Part shown: in pieces, positions 35,595 through 45,096 of the stretch
Layout of the letters: every line of letters begins with the position of its first letter
Position numbering within the stretch: position 1 is the first letter of the stretch
Assembly (NCBI RefSeq): GCF_003226555.1
Contig: NZ_QKQS01000006.1
Span: 62,001-126,000 of the forward strand
Origin: Rhodopseudomonas palustris
GTDB taxonomy: Bacteria > Pseudomonadota > Alphaproteobacteria > Rhizobiales > Xanthobacteraceae
Direction of reading: 5' to 3'
Length of the DNA stretch: 64,000 bases
Position numbers and translations under genes: made by a program
Notes under the pieces: generated by a model
What the model was told of the DNA's origin: nothing
The model's input: only the letters and a program-made list of their open reading frames with translations
Database searches by the model: none

Positions 35595-36160
35595 GGCCAG
35601 CCTCGCTGGACACCGGCCGCCAGCAGCAGGTCGGCGAGTTTCTTGCGCGCATAGAACAGCCGGGTCTTCACGGTGTTCTCCGGAATTCCGACAATCTCGG
35701 CGACTTCTTGGACGGACTTCTCATGGTAGTACACCAGATCGACGATCTCTCGATGCTCGGGCGACAGCGACGTCAGACACTGCCGCAGCACCTCGCCCGT
35801 ATCCTTCTTCTGCACTGCGATCTCCGGATCATCGGCGGGATCCTCGATCGCAGCAGCGGCCTCGTCGTCCAGTTCAGCGTCCTTACGGCGTCGCAGCGCA
35901 GACAGCGCCTTGAACCGCGTGATCGCGAGCAGCCAGGTTGAAACAGCAGACCGTCCCTCGAATTTGCCGGCCTGACGCCAGACGTCGAGAAACACTTCGC
36001 TGATAAGATCCTCGGCGATCTGTTCGTTCCGAACCAGCCGGAGTCCGAAACGAAAGACTTTGACGTGATGCCGGCCGTACAGGACCTGCATCGCAACCCG
36101 GTCCCCTTGAGCGATCCTGGCGATCAGAGCCTCGTCCGTGGCAGCCTGCTTGCTCGTCAC
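35591..36160 (-). CDS. ECF RNA polymerase sigma factor
   Basis: A 189-residue sigma-70 family factor with region 2 (about 25-95, LYGRHHVKVFRFGLRLVRN... AEDLISEVFLDVWRQ) and region 4 (about 130-180, LSPEHREIVDLVYYHEKSVQEVAEIVGIPENTVKTRL) with its helix-turn-helix. Length and order fit an ECF factor. It overlaps the anti-sigma gene, which should hold it inactive until an envelope signal arrives. Target genes are unknown. Confidence 0.93.
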   Translation of the reverse strand: MTSKQAATDEALIARIAQGDRVAMQVLYGRHHVKVFRFGLRLVRNEQIAEDLISEVFLDVWRQAGKFEGRSAVSTWLLAITRFKALSALRRRKDAELDDEAAAAIEDPADDPEIAVQKKDTGEVLRQCLTSLSPEHREIVDLVYYHEKSVQEVAEIVGIPENTVKTRLFYARKKLADLLLAAGVQRGWP

Positions 36161-36534
36161 TGGCGATCTCTTGACTTAGGTCGGCCCGGCCCGGCGGAAG
36201 GTTCGATAAACAAAAGCAAATTTAATATCCCCGGGATTGTCGCAGGACCCTGTTGTGGCGCGAACCGGGGCATTTCCACGCCCTTTCCGCAGTCCGGCTC
36301 GCACTGAGTCGGCGGTTCCGACTGGGCGGAGGTTACCAAGCTGCGATGCGTTTTGCGCGACATATCCGCATGGCGGTGGCAGCCGACCACACCGGAAATC
36401 CCGCGAACCAGAAAATCGTCCGGAAAGTCAGCCCGCTACCGGGCCCCTGCGGCAATACCTACAACCATGCGGATACCAAAACGAAAGGCTTTTTCACGTA
36501 GGTTCCCAGAACTCTACTCTCGACCGGGCGGACG
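36161..36534. other. Divergent intergenic region
   Basis: Separates the minus-strand ECF gene from the plus-strand cyclase gene. An AT-rich stretch at about 36203-36235 is a likely promoter area for the ECF gene. No repeat or small gene is convincing here. Confidence 0.4.
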
Positions 36535-37680
36535 ATGGGACGAACTGCCGCGATCTCGGGTGCCCTGCCCGATCCCCAAGCCTGCGCAGACGATGCGCGG
36601 ACGCTCGCCGTCCGTGGCCGGCGCATGCGGCAGCGCCGGCGGATGTTGGACCTGATCATCGTCAGCTTCATGATCGACGCGGCGATCCTGTTGATCTACG
36701 TCCAGGCGGGCACCATTCAACCAATCGTAGCCGTGGCCTTCGCCGTTTGCGGCGGCGTCCTGGTCAGCATCCTGTTCGCCCTGTCCGAATCCGGGTTCAA
36801 CGACCGCTTCTCCGACCATTATCTGACAGTCCCGATCGCCATCACGCATCTGGTGCTGATTGTCGGATTCGCGGCTTGGGTGCCGCAGATCGGCGCATTC
36901 TTCCTGTTTGAACTGTTCGTCCTGTTCGGTTTCGCCGCGCTGCGCGCGGACCGGCGGCAGGGGCTGATTTGCTGGGGGGCGCTGTTGTGCGTGTTGTCCC
37001 CCTTGTTCCTGCTTACCGACCTACCGCTCAGCCTGCCGCATCAGTCGCTGCTGGAGCGGTTCGCCACCCTGCTGGCCCTGGTGCTGACGGTCGGCCGCTG
37101 CATGTTCATCGGGGCGTTCTCGAAGGCGATGCGGGATTCGCTGTACAAGCGCGGTGTCCAGCTCCGCGAGGCGTATCAGCGGATCGAGGAGCTGGCCGAG
37201 CTCGACGAACTGACCGGGGCCTATAATCGCCGCTGCGTGATGCGGCATCTGGATAACGAAATCGAACGTGCGGCGCGCCATTGCGAGCCGATGTCGCTGG
37301 CGCTGATCGATCTCGATTTGTTCAAGCGCATCAACGACACCTACGGTCATCCGATCGGCGACGAGGTGCTGCGCACCTTCGCGATCACGATCTTCGCCAA
37401 CATCCGCAGCTTCGACCGGTTCGGCCGCTACGGCGGCGAAGAATTCCTGCTGATGCTGCCCAACACCGACCAACGCGAAGCGCAGCAGATCCTGGAGCGG
37501 CTGCGCTTGATCGTCGCCGAGCTGGACTGGAGCGCGTTCTCGCCGAGCATGATGGTCACGCTGTCCGCCGGCGTCACCACCATGACCTCGGCGGAATCCG
37601 CCGATTCCGTGCTGTCGCGTGCCGACCATGCGCTGTACGAGGCCAAGCACGGCGGACGAAATAGGATCGCTTACGCCTGA
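36535..37680 (+). CDS. Membrane diguanylate cyclase (GGDEF)
   Basis: A 381-residue protein with about six membrane helices (residues 35-205) and a cytoplasmic GGDEF domain (about 220-380) that makes cyclic di-GMP from GTP. The active site reads RYGGEEF near 299-305, and RSFD five residues upstream of it is an intact product-inhibition (RxxD) site, so feedback control is likely. The membrane part resembles MASE-type sensors but its signal is unknown. ATG 36535 is kept, although 36625 and 36643 are possible starts. It is followed by the DUF2336 gene on the same strand. Confidence 0.92.
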   Translation: MGRTAAISGALPDPQACADDARTLAVRGRRMRQRRRMLDLIIVSFMIDAAILLIYVQAGTIQPIVAVAFAVCGGVLVSILFALSESGFNDRFSDHYLTVPIAITHLVLIVGFAAWVPQIGAFFLFELFVLFGFAALRADRRQGLICWGALLCVLSPLFLLTDLPLSLPHQSLLERFATLLALVLTVGRCMFIGAFSKAMRDSLYKRGVQLREAYQRIEELAELDELTGAYNRRCVMRHLDNEIERAARHCEPMSLALIDLDLFKRINDTYGHPIGDEVLRTFAITIFANIRSFDRFGRYGGEEFLLMLPNTDQREAQQILERLRLIVAELDWSAFSPSMMVTLSAGVTTMTSAESADSVLSRADHALYEAKHGGRNRIAYA

Positions 37681-37757
37681 ACACACAGCACCGATACTGA
37701 TTGCGAACTGACTGCGCCTGAAGAAGCAGGCGTCAGCCCGGACTCTAGGAAAGAGTA

Positions 37758-38870
37758 ATGTTTTCGAGATCGAAGCGGCCCGCCCTCCGTCTCCTCGACG
37801 AATTGCAAGCCATGCTGGCCCACGGCACCGTGGCGCGCAGGGTCGAGACGTTGCGCCGGGTCACCGACCTGTTTATCGGCGGCGCCGTCGAGTACAATGC
37901 AGAGCAGATCGAGGTGTTCGACGACGTTTTCACCTGCCTGGTGGAGAACATCGAGTCCAACGCCAAGGTGCTGCTGGCGCAGCGGCTCGCCCCGGTGCAG
38001 GCGCCGCCGCGGATCATCCGGCAGCTCGCCTTCGAAGACCGGATCGAGATCGCCGCGCCGGTGCTGTCACGCTCCGAGCAGCTCGACGACGCGACGCTGA
38101 TCGCCAATGTGCGCGCCAAGAGCCAGCAGCACATGATGGCGATCTCGACCCGCCGTATCCTCAGCGGCGCCGTGACCGACGTGCTGGTCGAACTCGGCGA
38201 TCCGGCCGTGGTGCAGAGCACGGTCAAGAACCCGGGGGCCGAGTTTTCCGACAACGGCTACTGCACGCTGGCGCAGCGCGCCGAGCACGACGACGACCTC
38301 GCCGATGCGCTCGGCCAGCGCGCCATCCCCCGCGCGCAATACCTGAAGATGATCGCGATCGCTTCGGCGACGGTCCGCAGCAAGCTCAGCGCCGCCAATC
38401 CGCAGGCCTCGGCCGACGTCGAGACGGCCGTGCGGGAGGCGAGCCGGCTGGCGCGCTCGGCCACCAGCAGCATCAGCCGGCAAACCAGCATCGCCCACGG
38501 CCTGGTCCGCTCGCTGTTCGAAGAGGGCCGTATCGACTCCGCCGAAGTGCACAGTTTCGCCGTCCAGCGCAAATTCGACGAAACCAATCAGGCGATCGCC
38601 TGCCTCGCCAACATTACGGTCGAGACTGCCGAGGCCATGATGGTTGAGTCGCGTGACGAGGGCGTGCTGATCCTGGCCAAGATCTGCAACCTGACCTGGG
38701 ACACGGTGCGCGAGATTATCTACATGCGCGACGAGATCAACGGCACCCGCTCCCCCGATCTCGAGGAATGCCGCGAGACCTACGAGCGGCTGCGCCCCTC
38801 GACCGCCCAGCAGGTGCTGCGCTTCCACCGCATGCAGCAAGCCGCCGCCGCGGCGTCGTCGGCCGCCTGA
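37758..38870 (+). CDS. DUF2336 protein
   Basis: A 370-residue, largely helical cytoplasmic protein of the DUF2336 family, common in Rhizobiales. Repeats of about 30 residues with HEAT-like character are visible (for example VLAQRLAPVQAPPRIIRQLA is near 70-90). Family members are of unknown function. It follows the cyclase gene after 77 bases and could share its promoter. A strong inverted repeat overlaps its stop codon. The C-terminus is Ala-rich. Confidence 0.8.
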   Translation: MFSRSKRPALRLLDELQAMLAHGTVARRVETLRRVTDLFIGGAVEYNAEQIEVFDDVFTCLVENIESNAKVLLAQRLAPVQAPPRIIRQLAFEDRIEIAAPVLSRSEQLDDATLIANVRAKSQQHMMAISTRRILSGAVTDVLVELGDPAVVQSTVKNPGAEFSDNGYCTLAQRAEHDDDLADALGQRAIPRAQYLKMIAIASATVRSKLSAANPQASADVETAVREASRLARSATSSISRQTSIAHGLVRSLFEEGRIDSAEVHSFAVQRKFDETNQAIACLANITVETAEAMMVESRDEGVLILAKICNLTWDTVREIIYMRDEINGTRSPDLEECRETYERLRPSTAQQVLRFHRMQQAAAAASSAA

Positions 38871-38882
38871 TCGGCCGACGAC
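38855..38882. terminator. Hairpin over the DUF2336 stop codon
   Basis: A perfect 11-bp inverted repeat (GTCGTCGGCCG / CGGCCGACGAC) with a CCTGAT loop that contains the TGA stop. It sits between convergent genes and could be a two-way terminator, but neither side has a T-run. Confidence 0.5.
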
Positions 38883-38891
38883 GAAACACGC

Positions 38892-41102
38892 TCACATCCG
38901 GTAGCGCAGACCGCCGAACACGGCGCGCCCCATCCCCGGATTGAACAGCGCCGACGCTGCCGTGGCGGTCTCGACCGCAATCGTGGTCGAGATGTAGCGC
39001 TTGTCGAGCAGGTTGCGGCCCTCGATATAGCCGGACCAGCCGGTGCCGTCATCGTAGCCGAGCTTGAAGTTCAGCAGCGCGTAAGGATCGACCGTCAGCG
39101 TGTTGGCGTTGTCGGCGAAGAACGCCTGCGGCATCCACTCGACGTTCGGGCCGGCGTAGAAGCCGCTGGCATGCTTGTACAGCACCTCGGCGCGGACATA
39201 GTGCGCCGGCACCGCGGGAAGCTGGTTGTTGCCCCAGGTCGCGTCGCCGTCGAAGCGGAAGTCGCTGTAGGTGTAGGCGACGTTGAACCAGAATCGGTCC
39301 TCCTGCGCGAAGGTCGATTTCAGGAACGCGACGCCGAACCCGGCCTCGACGCCCTGATGCACCGTGCGGTCCGCATTGCGGATCGTGCAGGCGCCGGGCG
39401 TCGTCGGGCTGGTGAGACACTGCAGCTCGTTGCGGATCTCGGCGCGATACAGCGACACGTCCCAGGTCAGATCCGGCCGCCGGCCGCGGGTGCCGATCTC
39501 GTAGGTCGTCGCGGTCTGAGCGTTGATGTCGGTGCTCGCCGGTGACGCGAAGGTGGTGACGTCGTAGGTCGGCACCTCGGCGCTACGCGAGATGTTGCCG
39601 TACACCTGCCAGGCCGGATCGACATCCCACAGCACACCGATCTTGGGGCTGAACGGATTGTAGACACGGCGTCCCGACTGATCGCCGTTCGCCAGGAACC
39701 GGTCCTGCTGGTCGCGCACCGCGTGCAGGAACTGCGCCCCGGCGACCAGCGCGACGTTGGGCAACAGGTAGAACGAGTTGTCGGCGTAAGCCGAGACGTT
39801 CTGCGACTTCCACAAGTAAGACGCCGCCAGCGGTCCCTTCACCGCCGCGCCGACGTTCCAATACTGGTTGATGTCGATGGTGCCGTTCTGGATGTTGAGG
39901 CCGGTGATCAGACGGTTGCGGAAGCCGCCGATGAAGCGGTCGTCGGTGGCTCGGGTGAAGCCGCCGTAGTCGTGGACGTGAAAATCCAGCCACTGATAGA
40001 TCGGATGCATCACGTGGCGTTCGAGCACGAAGGCGCCGAAATCCACGCTGGTCTCGCCAAACCGCAACGTCGTCTTGTTGGCGACGCGCACCGAGTCGAT
40101 GTTGCGCTGCTGGTCCTGCTGCACCCACACCGGATTCGCCGCACGCGGCGAGTTGAGCGCCTGATCCTTGGTGACCTCACCCGGAATCTGCGCCCGCCAC
40201 CGGCTGACGTTCAGATAGAACCGGGTCTCCGCGTCCGGCGAGAACTGATAGCCGACATTGGCATTCAGCCGTTCGGCGTCGGTCTTGCTATGCTCGCGAT
40301 AGCCGTCCTCGCGCTGCGCCGACATCGTCATGTACCAGTCCGCGGCACCGGCGACACCGCCGGTCGCGACCTGCGATTTCAGATAGCCGAAACTGCCGCC
40401 GTCAATCCGCGCTTCGAATTCCGGCGCATTGCGCCCGGTCGGCATCACGAAATTGATCGCACCGCCGAGCGAGTTGGCGCCGTAGCGCAAGCCGTTGGCG
40501 CCCTTGTAGACCTCGATATAGCGATAGGCTGTGGGATCGATCTCATAGAGGTCGAACAGCCCGTCCGCGGTGTTGATCGGGATGCCGTCCATCAATGGAT
40601 TGATGCCACGGTTGCCGTAGGCACGCGACAGGCCCGAGCCGCGGATCGAAATCCGCCCATCCGGCCCCCAGCGCTGCTGGATCAGCACGCCCGGCACCCA
40701 GCCGAGCGCGTCCTTGACGGTGCTGGCCGGCGAATTCTTGAACTCGGTGTCCGGCACCAGTGCGACGCCGCCGGGGATGCGCTGAATCTCCTGCCGCGCC
40801 TGCGCGGTGGTCGGCACCGTCAGGCTGGCGGGCGCGCCCGAGCCCGGCTCGCTCGCCGCGCCCGCGACCGGCTGCACAGGCGCGGCGCCGCGGCGACCCG
40901 CGCGCACCGTGCGGCCGCTACTCGCGGCGGTGCGTGGCTTCGGCCGCGCAGCGGGACGTGGCGCCGGATCGGGCGCCTGCACGGTCACGGGCGGCAGTGG
41001 ATCGCGGCTCTGCGCCGACGCCGCCACGCCGAGCCACGGCGCGGACGCCACAACGGCAGCGGACGCCAGCAGGACGCGGCGGAACGACGGCATGGACGAC
41101 AT
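38892..41102 (-). CDS. TonB-dependent receptor, tandem copy B
   Basis: A 736-residue receptor. A signal peptide ends at VAASAQS, then PPVTVQAPDP (TonB box) and a Pro/Arg-rich linker (to about 100), a plug (ALGWVPGVLIQQRWGPDG, GLRYGANSLGGAINFV near 190-205) and a barrel ending GGLRYRM. It is clearly paralogous to the receptor at 41135 (shared RADRTxHQGVEAG, HPIYQWLDF, GTRGRRPDLTWD). ATG 41102 has GGGAG 7 bases before it. It is downstream of that paralog by 32 bases, so both are in one operon. Ligand unknown. Confidence 0.9.
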   Translation of the reverse strand: MSSMPSFRRVLLASAAVVASAPWLGVAASAQSRDPLPPVTVQAPDPAPRPAARPKPRTAASSGRTVRAGRRGAAPVQPVAGAASEPGSGAPASLTVPTTAQARQEIQRIPGGVALVPDTEFKNSPASTVKDALGWVPGVLIQQRWGPDGRISIRGSGLSRAYGNRGINPLMDGIPINTADGLFDLYEIDPTAYRYIEVYKGANGLRYGANSLGGAINFVMPTGRNAPEFEARIDGGSFGYLKSQVATGGVAGAADWYMTMSAQREDGYREHSKTDAERLNANVGYQFSPDAETRFYLNVSRWRAQIPGEVTKDQALNSPRAANPVWVQQDQQRNIDSVRVANKTTLRFGETSVDFGAFVLERHVMHPIYQWLDFHVHDYGGFTRATDDRFIGGFRNRLITGLNIQNGTIDINQYWNVGAAVKGPLAASYLWKSQNVSAYADNSFYLLPNVALVAGAQFLHAVRDQQDRFLANGDQSGRRVYNPFSPKIGVLWDVDPAWQVYGNISRSAEVPTYDVTTFASPASTDINAQTATTYEIGTRGRRPDLTWDVSLYRAEIRNELQCLTSPTTPGACTIRNADRTVHQGVEAGFGVAFLKSTFAQEDRFWFNVAYTYSDFRFDGDATWGNNQLPAVPAHYVRAEVLYKHASGFYAGPNVEWMPQAFFADNANTLTVDPYALLNFKLGYDDGTGWSGYIEGRNLLDKRYISTTIAVETATAASALFNPGMGRAVFGGLRYRM

Positions 41103-41134
41103 TTGAAACTCCCGAAAACCAATCATCGCGCGCA

Positions 41135-43357
41135 TCACCAGCGCGCCTTGAAGCCGGCATAGACGGCGCGGCCGGTGCCGGGTTCGAACAGCGGCGAATT
41201 GCCGTTCGCCTTGTCGATGATGCTGGCCGACGCGATGTAGGTCTTGTTCAGCAGGTTGCGGCCCTCGATGTAGATCGAATACGGCCCGCCATTGTCGATG
41301 CCGGCCTTGAGGCCGAGCAGCGCGTAGGGTTCGGTCTGCAGCGTATTGGCGCTGTCGACGTAGTAGGCCTGCGGCACCCACTCGACGTTCGGTCCCGCAT
41401 AGAAGCCGTTCGGGTTCTTGTAGAGCAGCTCGGCGCGCAGATAGTGCCGCGGCGCGCCGGGCAGCAGATTGTTGCCGAACCTCGCGTCGCCGTCGAAGCG
41501 GAAGTCGTTCAGCGTGTAGGCCATGTTCAGCCACAGCCGGTCCGGCGCGCCGGCGCGCTCGAACAGATGCTTCAACAATGTCACGCCGAGACCGGCTTCG
41601 ACGCCTTGATGCATGGTGCGGTCGGCGTTGGTGACGTTGCAGTTGCCGAACGCGCTGTACAGGCACAACAGCTCGTCCTTGATCTCGGCGCGATACAGGC
41701 TGAGATCCCAGGTCAAATCTGGCCGCCGACCGCGGGTGCCGATCTCGTAGGTCGTGGCGCGTTGCGGCCGGATACTCGTGAACGGGATGAACGGAATCCC
41801 CGGTCCCGACGCGCTTTCGCCGAAGCTCGGCACCTCGGCGCTGCGCGAGATATTGGCGAACGCCTGCCAGGTCGGATCGATCTGCCACAGCAACCCGCCC
41901 TTCGGACTCCACAGATTGAACGTGGTCGAGCCGGACTGATCGCCGTCCGACAGGAAGCGATCCTGGCGGTCGCGGGTGGCATGCAGGAACTGCGTGCCGG
42001 CAATTAGGGCGACGTTGGGCAGGAAGTAGAACGAGTCCTCAACGAAGACGCTGGTGTTGGTCGACTTGTCGAGCGACGACGATGCCAGCGCGCCCTTCTG
42101 CCCGACGACGTTGACGTATTGTTTGTTGTCGATCCGGCCGTTGAGCAGATTGACGCCGGCGACCAGTCGGTTGCGATAACCGCCGATGATGCGATCGTCG
42201 GTGACCTTGGCGAATCCGCCGTAGTCCTGATAGCGATAATCGAGCCACTGGAAGATCGGATGCATCAGATGCCGATCGACGCCGAACGCACCGAAGTCGA
42301 CCACCGTGTTGTCGAACCGGATCGTGGTCTTGTTGGCGAGCCGCATGGTGTCGATGTTGCGCTGCTGATCGAGCGCGAGATTGCCGGCCGCAGCGGTCTG
42401 CGGCGAATTGAGCGCCCCGTCCTTGGTCACGCTGCCGGGAATCCGCTGCCGGACGTGGTTGGCATTCAGATAGAACCGGGTTTCGATATCCGGCATGATC
42501 TGGTAGCCGACATTGGCGCTGAGCCGGTGCGCCTCCCCGTCGCTGTGATCGCGGAAGCCTTCGGCAGCCTGGGTCGACGCAGTGACGTAGCCGTCCCAAG
42601 CGCCGTTGACGCCGCCGGCATTGGCCTGGAGCCGGCGATAGCCGAACGCGCCGGCATCGACGCTGACGCCGTTGGGGAACGGATCGCGGCCGGTCCTGGT
42701 GACGAAGTTGATCGCGCCGCCGAGCGAATTGGCGCCGTATTGCAGCGCGTTGCCGCCCTTGTACACCGCGACGTAGTTGTAGGCGGTCGGGTCGATCTCC
42801 TGGAAATCGCCGTAGCCGTCGGCAGTATTGATCGGGATGCCGTCCATATAGAGCTGCACGCCGCGCAGGTGGAAGTTGCGCGACAAGCCCGAGCCGCGGA
42901 TCGACAACCTTGTGTCGTCGCCCCATTTCGGCTGCGCGAACACGCCGGGCACGTAGTCGAGAATGTCCTTGATGGTGTTCGCCACCGTCGAGTTGCGATA
43001 GGCGTTGGCCGGCACCAACGCGACGCCGCCCGGCGTCTGTTGGATGTCGGCGAGCGCTTGTTGCACCGTCAGCACAGTCAACGCCGGCCCGCGACCGACC
43101 TCGTTGGCCGACGCGGCTGGCGCCTGCGCGGCGGGCTCTACGCTCCGCACAGCGCGGGTGGATCGCGACGTCGCGCGCGGCTTTGGACGCGCCGGTGCGG
43201 GCCGCGTGGCCTGATCGGGCGCCTGCACGGTGACCGACGGCAGGGTGTTATCGGGGCGACTTTGCGCCGCGGCGGGGAGGACGACGAGGCAGGTGGAGAC
43301 GAGCGCGGTGGCGTGCGCGAGCACACGGCTGCGTGACCGCGGACATGCGGATGACAT
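41135..43357 (-). CDS. TonB-dependent receptor, tandem copy A
   Basis: A 740-residue receptor: signal peptide to about 31 (LVVLPAAAQS), LPSVTVQAPDQ as TonB box, a Pro/Arg-rich linker, a plug with LQYGANSLGGAINFVTRTG near 193-211 and a barrel ending VYAGFKARW. It is the upstream member of a tandem duplicated pair with the receptor at 38892, sharing length and most motifs. GGAG lies 7 bases before ATG 43357. It follows a DUF2946 gene by 57 bases, so DUF2946 > receptor A > receptor B reads as one unit. The ligand is unknown. Confidence 0.9.
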   Translation of the reverse strand: MSSACPRSRSRVLAHATALVSTCLVVLPAAAQSRPDNTLPSVTVQAPDQATRPAPARPKPRATSRSTRAVRSVEPAAQAPAASANEVGRGPALTVLTVQQALADIQQTPGGVALVPANAYRNSTVANTIKDILDYVPGVFAQPKWGDDTRLSIRGSGLSRNFHLRGVQLYMDGIPINTADGYGDFQEIDPTAYNYVAVYKGGNALQYGANSLGGAINFVTRTGRDPFPNGVSVDAGAFGYRRLQANAGGVNGAWDGYVTASTQAAEGFRDHSDGEAHRLSANVGYQIMPDIETRFYLNANHVRQRIPGSVTKDGALNSPQTAAAGNLALDQQRNIDTMRLANKTTIRFDNTVVDFGAFGVDRHLMHPIFQWLDYRYQDYGGFAKVTDDRIIGGYRNRLVAGVNLLNGRIDNKQYVNVVGQKGALASSSLDKSTNTSVFVEDSFYFLPNVALIAGTQFLHATRDRQDRFLSDGDQSGSTTFNLWSPKGGLLWQIDPTWQAFANISRSAEVPSFGESASGPGIPFIPFTSIRPQRATTYEIGTRGRRPDLTWDLSLYRAEIKDELLCLYSAFGNCNVTNADRTMHQGVEAGLGVTLLKHLFERAGAPDRLWLNMAYTLNDFRFDGDARFGNNLLPGAPRHYLRAELLYKNPNGFYAGPNVEWVPQAYYVDSANTLQTEPYALLGLKAGIDNGGPYSIYIEGRNLLNKTYIASASIIDKANGNSPLFEPGTGRAVYAGFKARW

Positions 43358-43414
43358 CAGATAACTCCGGCAACTGATCGGACGATGAGGCGGGCGCGTG
43401 CGAACGCGCGATCG

Positions 43415-43798
43415 TCAGGTCAGGGCCGGCGGACCGCGTGGCTGGTAATCGAGCGACGGCTGCAGCGCGACGAACGGCGCCGCACGCGGGACTTCGTAGC
43501 GAATGCTGAATGCGACCCGGATCGCCAGCGCCGGAGGCAGCGGCGGCGGGGTTGCGCTGACATGCTGGCCGAGACACAGCGGGCAGCGGATCGGAACGGC
43601 CTTGGCCGGCTGGCCGGCATCACCCGAGGCGCTATCGGCGTCGGCAGCAGCGAAGCAGAATTCGTGGCCGGTGAGGAGTTGCGTCGGCGACTGGCTGGCA
43701 AGCAGCGCGCTGGCGAGGACGACATTGAACACGAGCGCGTAGGCGGCGATCCATGCCGCCACCAACGCCCTCGCCCGCCGTCGTGAAAACCCGCTCAT
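43415..43798 (-). CDS. DUF2946 family protein, copy 2
   Basis: A 127-residue protein. An N-terminal hydrophobic segment (AAWIAAYALVFNVVLASALLA) looks like a signal anchor. HEFCFAAAD near 45-53 and IRCPLCLGQH near 69-78 give a Cys/His set like that of the DUF2946 family, and a CPLC pair that could bind metal. It is the first gene of the unit with two tandem receptors. A second DUF2946-receptor pair lies near 30 kb in the same window. Confidence 0.7.
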   Translation of the reverse strand: MSGFSRRRARALVAAWIAAYALVFNVVLASALLASQSPTQLLTGHEFCFAAADADSASGDAGQPAKAVPIRCPLCLGQHVSATPPPLPPALAIRVAFSIRYEVPRAAPFVALQPSLDYQPRGPPALT

Positions 43799-43890
43799 TC
43801 AGCGCCCCTTGGTGTTTTGCTACCACAGGCACAAAGCGAGTCAAATTCATTCGCAATCAGTTACATCCCGGAGGCGAGCCGGGCATTGCC

Positions 43891-44529
43891 TCAATAGCGC
43901 AGCACCCGCGGCCCGAGCAGCGCACCGATGGCGGCGACGATCGCGGTCGCAAGCGTGTACCAGGTGGCGACGAACAGCGGCGAATCGTCGACGCAATGCA
44001 CCGCGTACAGCGTGCCGGCGAGACCGGCCGACAGCATCCCGGCAACCGCGCCGGCCAATGCAGGATGCGATGGTGCACCGCGCCGCAGACCGAGCAGCGC
44101 CGCGCCGAGGATCGGCAGCGACAGCACCGGAATCGCGCCGAGGCAGAGCATCGAATTATGCCCGACCAGCCGCGTCATCGCCGAGGTGCGATGCGGCAAC
44201 ATCGCTTCTGCACCGATCGCAAGGCCGAGAATCGCCAGCGGCGTCAACAGCAACAGGCGCCAGCCTTTCGCAGTCGCCTCGGGGCGCGACAGATGCAGCG
44301 CCACGATGATCGCCGACAGCGACAGCGTCAGCGTCACAACGAACTTCAAATCGAAGAACGGATTGTGCATCGCCGCGGACAGATCGGGGCGAAGCCCGAG
44401 CGTCGACAGCAGCAGCGCGGCTGATACTGGCAGCGCGACCAGCAGCGAGGCGGCCAGCACCTGCCCCACCGGCCGGTCGCGGTCGGCGCCGTCGGCGGCG
44501 AGCGCTTGGATCAGGCGATCGGTTTCCAT
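43891..44529 (-). CDS. NrsF-like anti-sigma factor (DUF1109)
   Basis: A 212-residue inner-membrane protein with about six helices from residue 25 to 210 (for example LAASLLVALPVSAALLLSTLG near 26-46 and WRLLLLTPLAILGLAIGAEAM near 90-110). It matches DUF1109/NrsF, the membrane anti-sigma of SigF-type ECF factors, in which conserved cysteines sense metal or oxidative stress; cysteines are seen here in MLCLGAIP and HCVDDSP. Start ATG 44529 lies 2 bases after the sigma stop; a GTG at 44535 would overlap it. Confidence 0.85.
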   Translation of the reverse strand: METDRLIQALAADGADRDRPVGQVLAASLLVALPVSAALLLSTLGLRPDLSAAMHNPFFDLKFVVTLTLSLSAIIVALHLSRPEATAKGWRLLLLTPLAILGLAIGAEAMLPHRTSAMTRLVGHNSMLCLGAIPVLSLPILGAALLGLRRGAPSHPALAGAVAGMLSAGLAGTLYAVHCVDDSPLFVATWYTLATAIVAAIGALLGPRVLRY

Positions 44530-44531
44530 GG

Positions 44532-45077
44532 TCACACCGTTCTCAGTTTGGCGGCGAGCGCCGACAGGCCGCGATGCAGCGCCACCCGCACCGCGCCCTC
44601 GGTCATCGACAGCTTCGCCGCGGTGTCCTTGATCGAGGCGCTGTCGACCGCGATCGATTGCAGTACCTCGCGCTGCCGCGGCGGCAGCGCTTCGAGATGC
44701 TTCGTCACTTCGCTCGCCGGCAGTGTTTCGCGCGGCTGCTCGCTCGCCAGCGTCTCGGCAAAGTCGTCGATATCGACGAACACCCGGCGGCCGCGGCGAC
44801 GCAGCGTGTCGATCAGCTTGTTGCGAGCGATCGCGAATAGCCACGGCGCGAACGGCGCGCCGGAATCCCAAGTGTGCCGCTTCAGATGCACGGCGAGCAG
44901 AATTTCCTGCACGATATCCTCGGCCTGATCGACGGGTTGTCCGGCTCGCGCGAGCCCGCGACGCGCCCCTGCGCGCAGCACCGGCGTGACGGCCTCCAGC
45001 AGGCGCCGATAGGCGATGCTGTCGCCGGCATTGGCCGACAGCATCAGTTCCGTCCATTCGTCGTCACGTCCGTGCAC
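44532..45077 (-). CDS. sigF: ECF sigma factor, SigF-type
   Basis: A 181-residue ECF sigma factor, partner of the NrsF-like protein encoded next. Region 2 (about 25-95) has DIVQEILLAVHLKRHTWD, and region 4 (about 125-175) has LPPRQREVLQSIAVDSASIK with helix-turn-helix TEGAVRVALHRGL. Caulobacter SigF is released by heavy metals and oxidants through NrsF. A GTAAC-N16-CGAA promoter lies just upstream, suggesting autoregulation. Its name is given by similarity of gene pair and sequence, not by experiment. Confidence 0.85.
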   Translation of the reverse strand: MHGRDDEWTELMLSANAGDSIAYRRLLEAVTPVLRAGARRGLARAGQPVDQAEDIVQEILLAVHLKRHTWDSGAPFAPWLFAIARNKLIDTLRRRGRRVFVDIDDFAETLASEQPRETLPASEVTKHLEALPPRQREVLQSIAVDSASIKDTAAKLSMTEGAVRVALHRGLSALAAKLRTV

Positions 45078-45096
45078 GCACGCTCCCGCAAGACAG

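Noticed and set aside
41103-41912. N-terminal extension of the receptor frame at 38892
   Set aside because: The frame stays open into the neighbouring paralog, but the sequence is an out-of-frame reading of that gene; the true start has a ribosome site and signal peptide at 41102.
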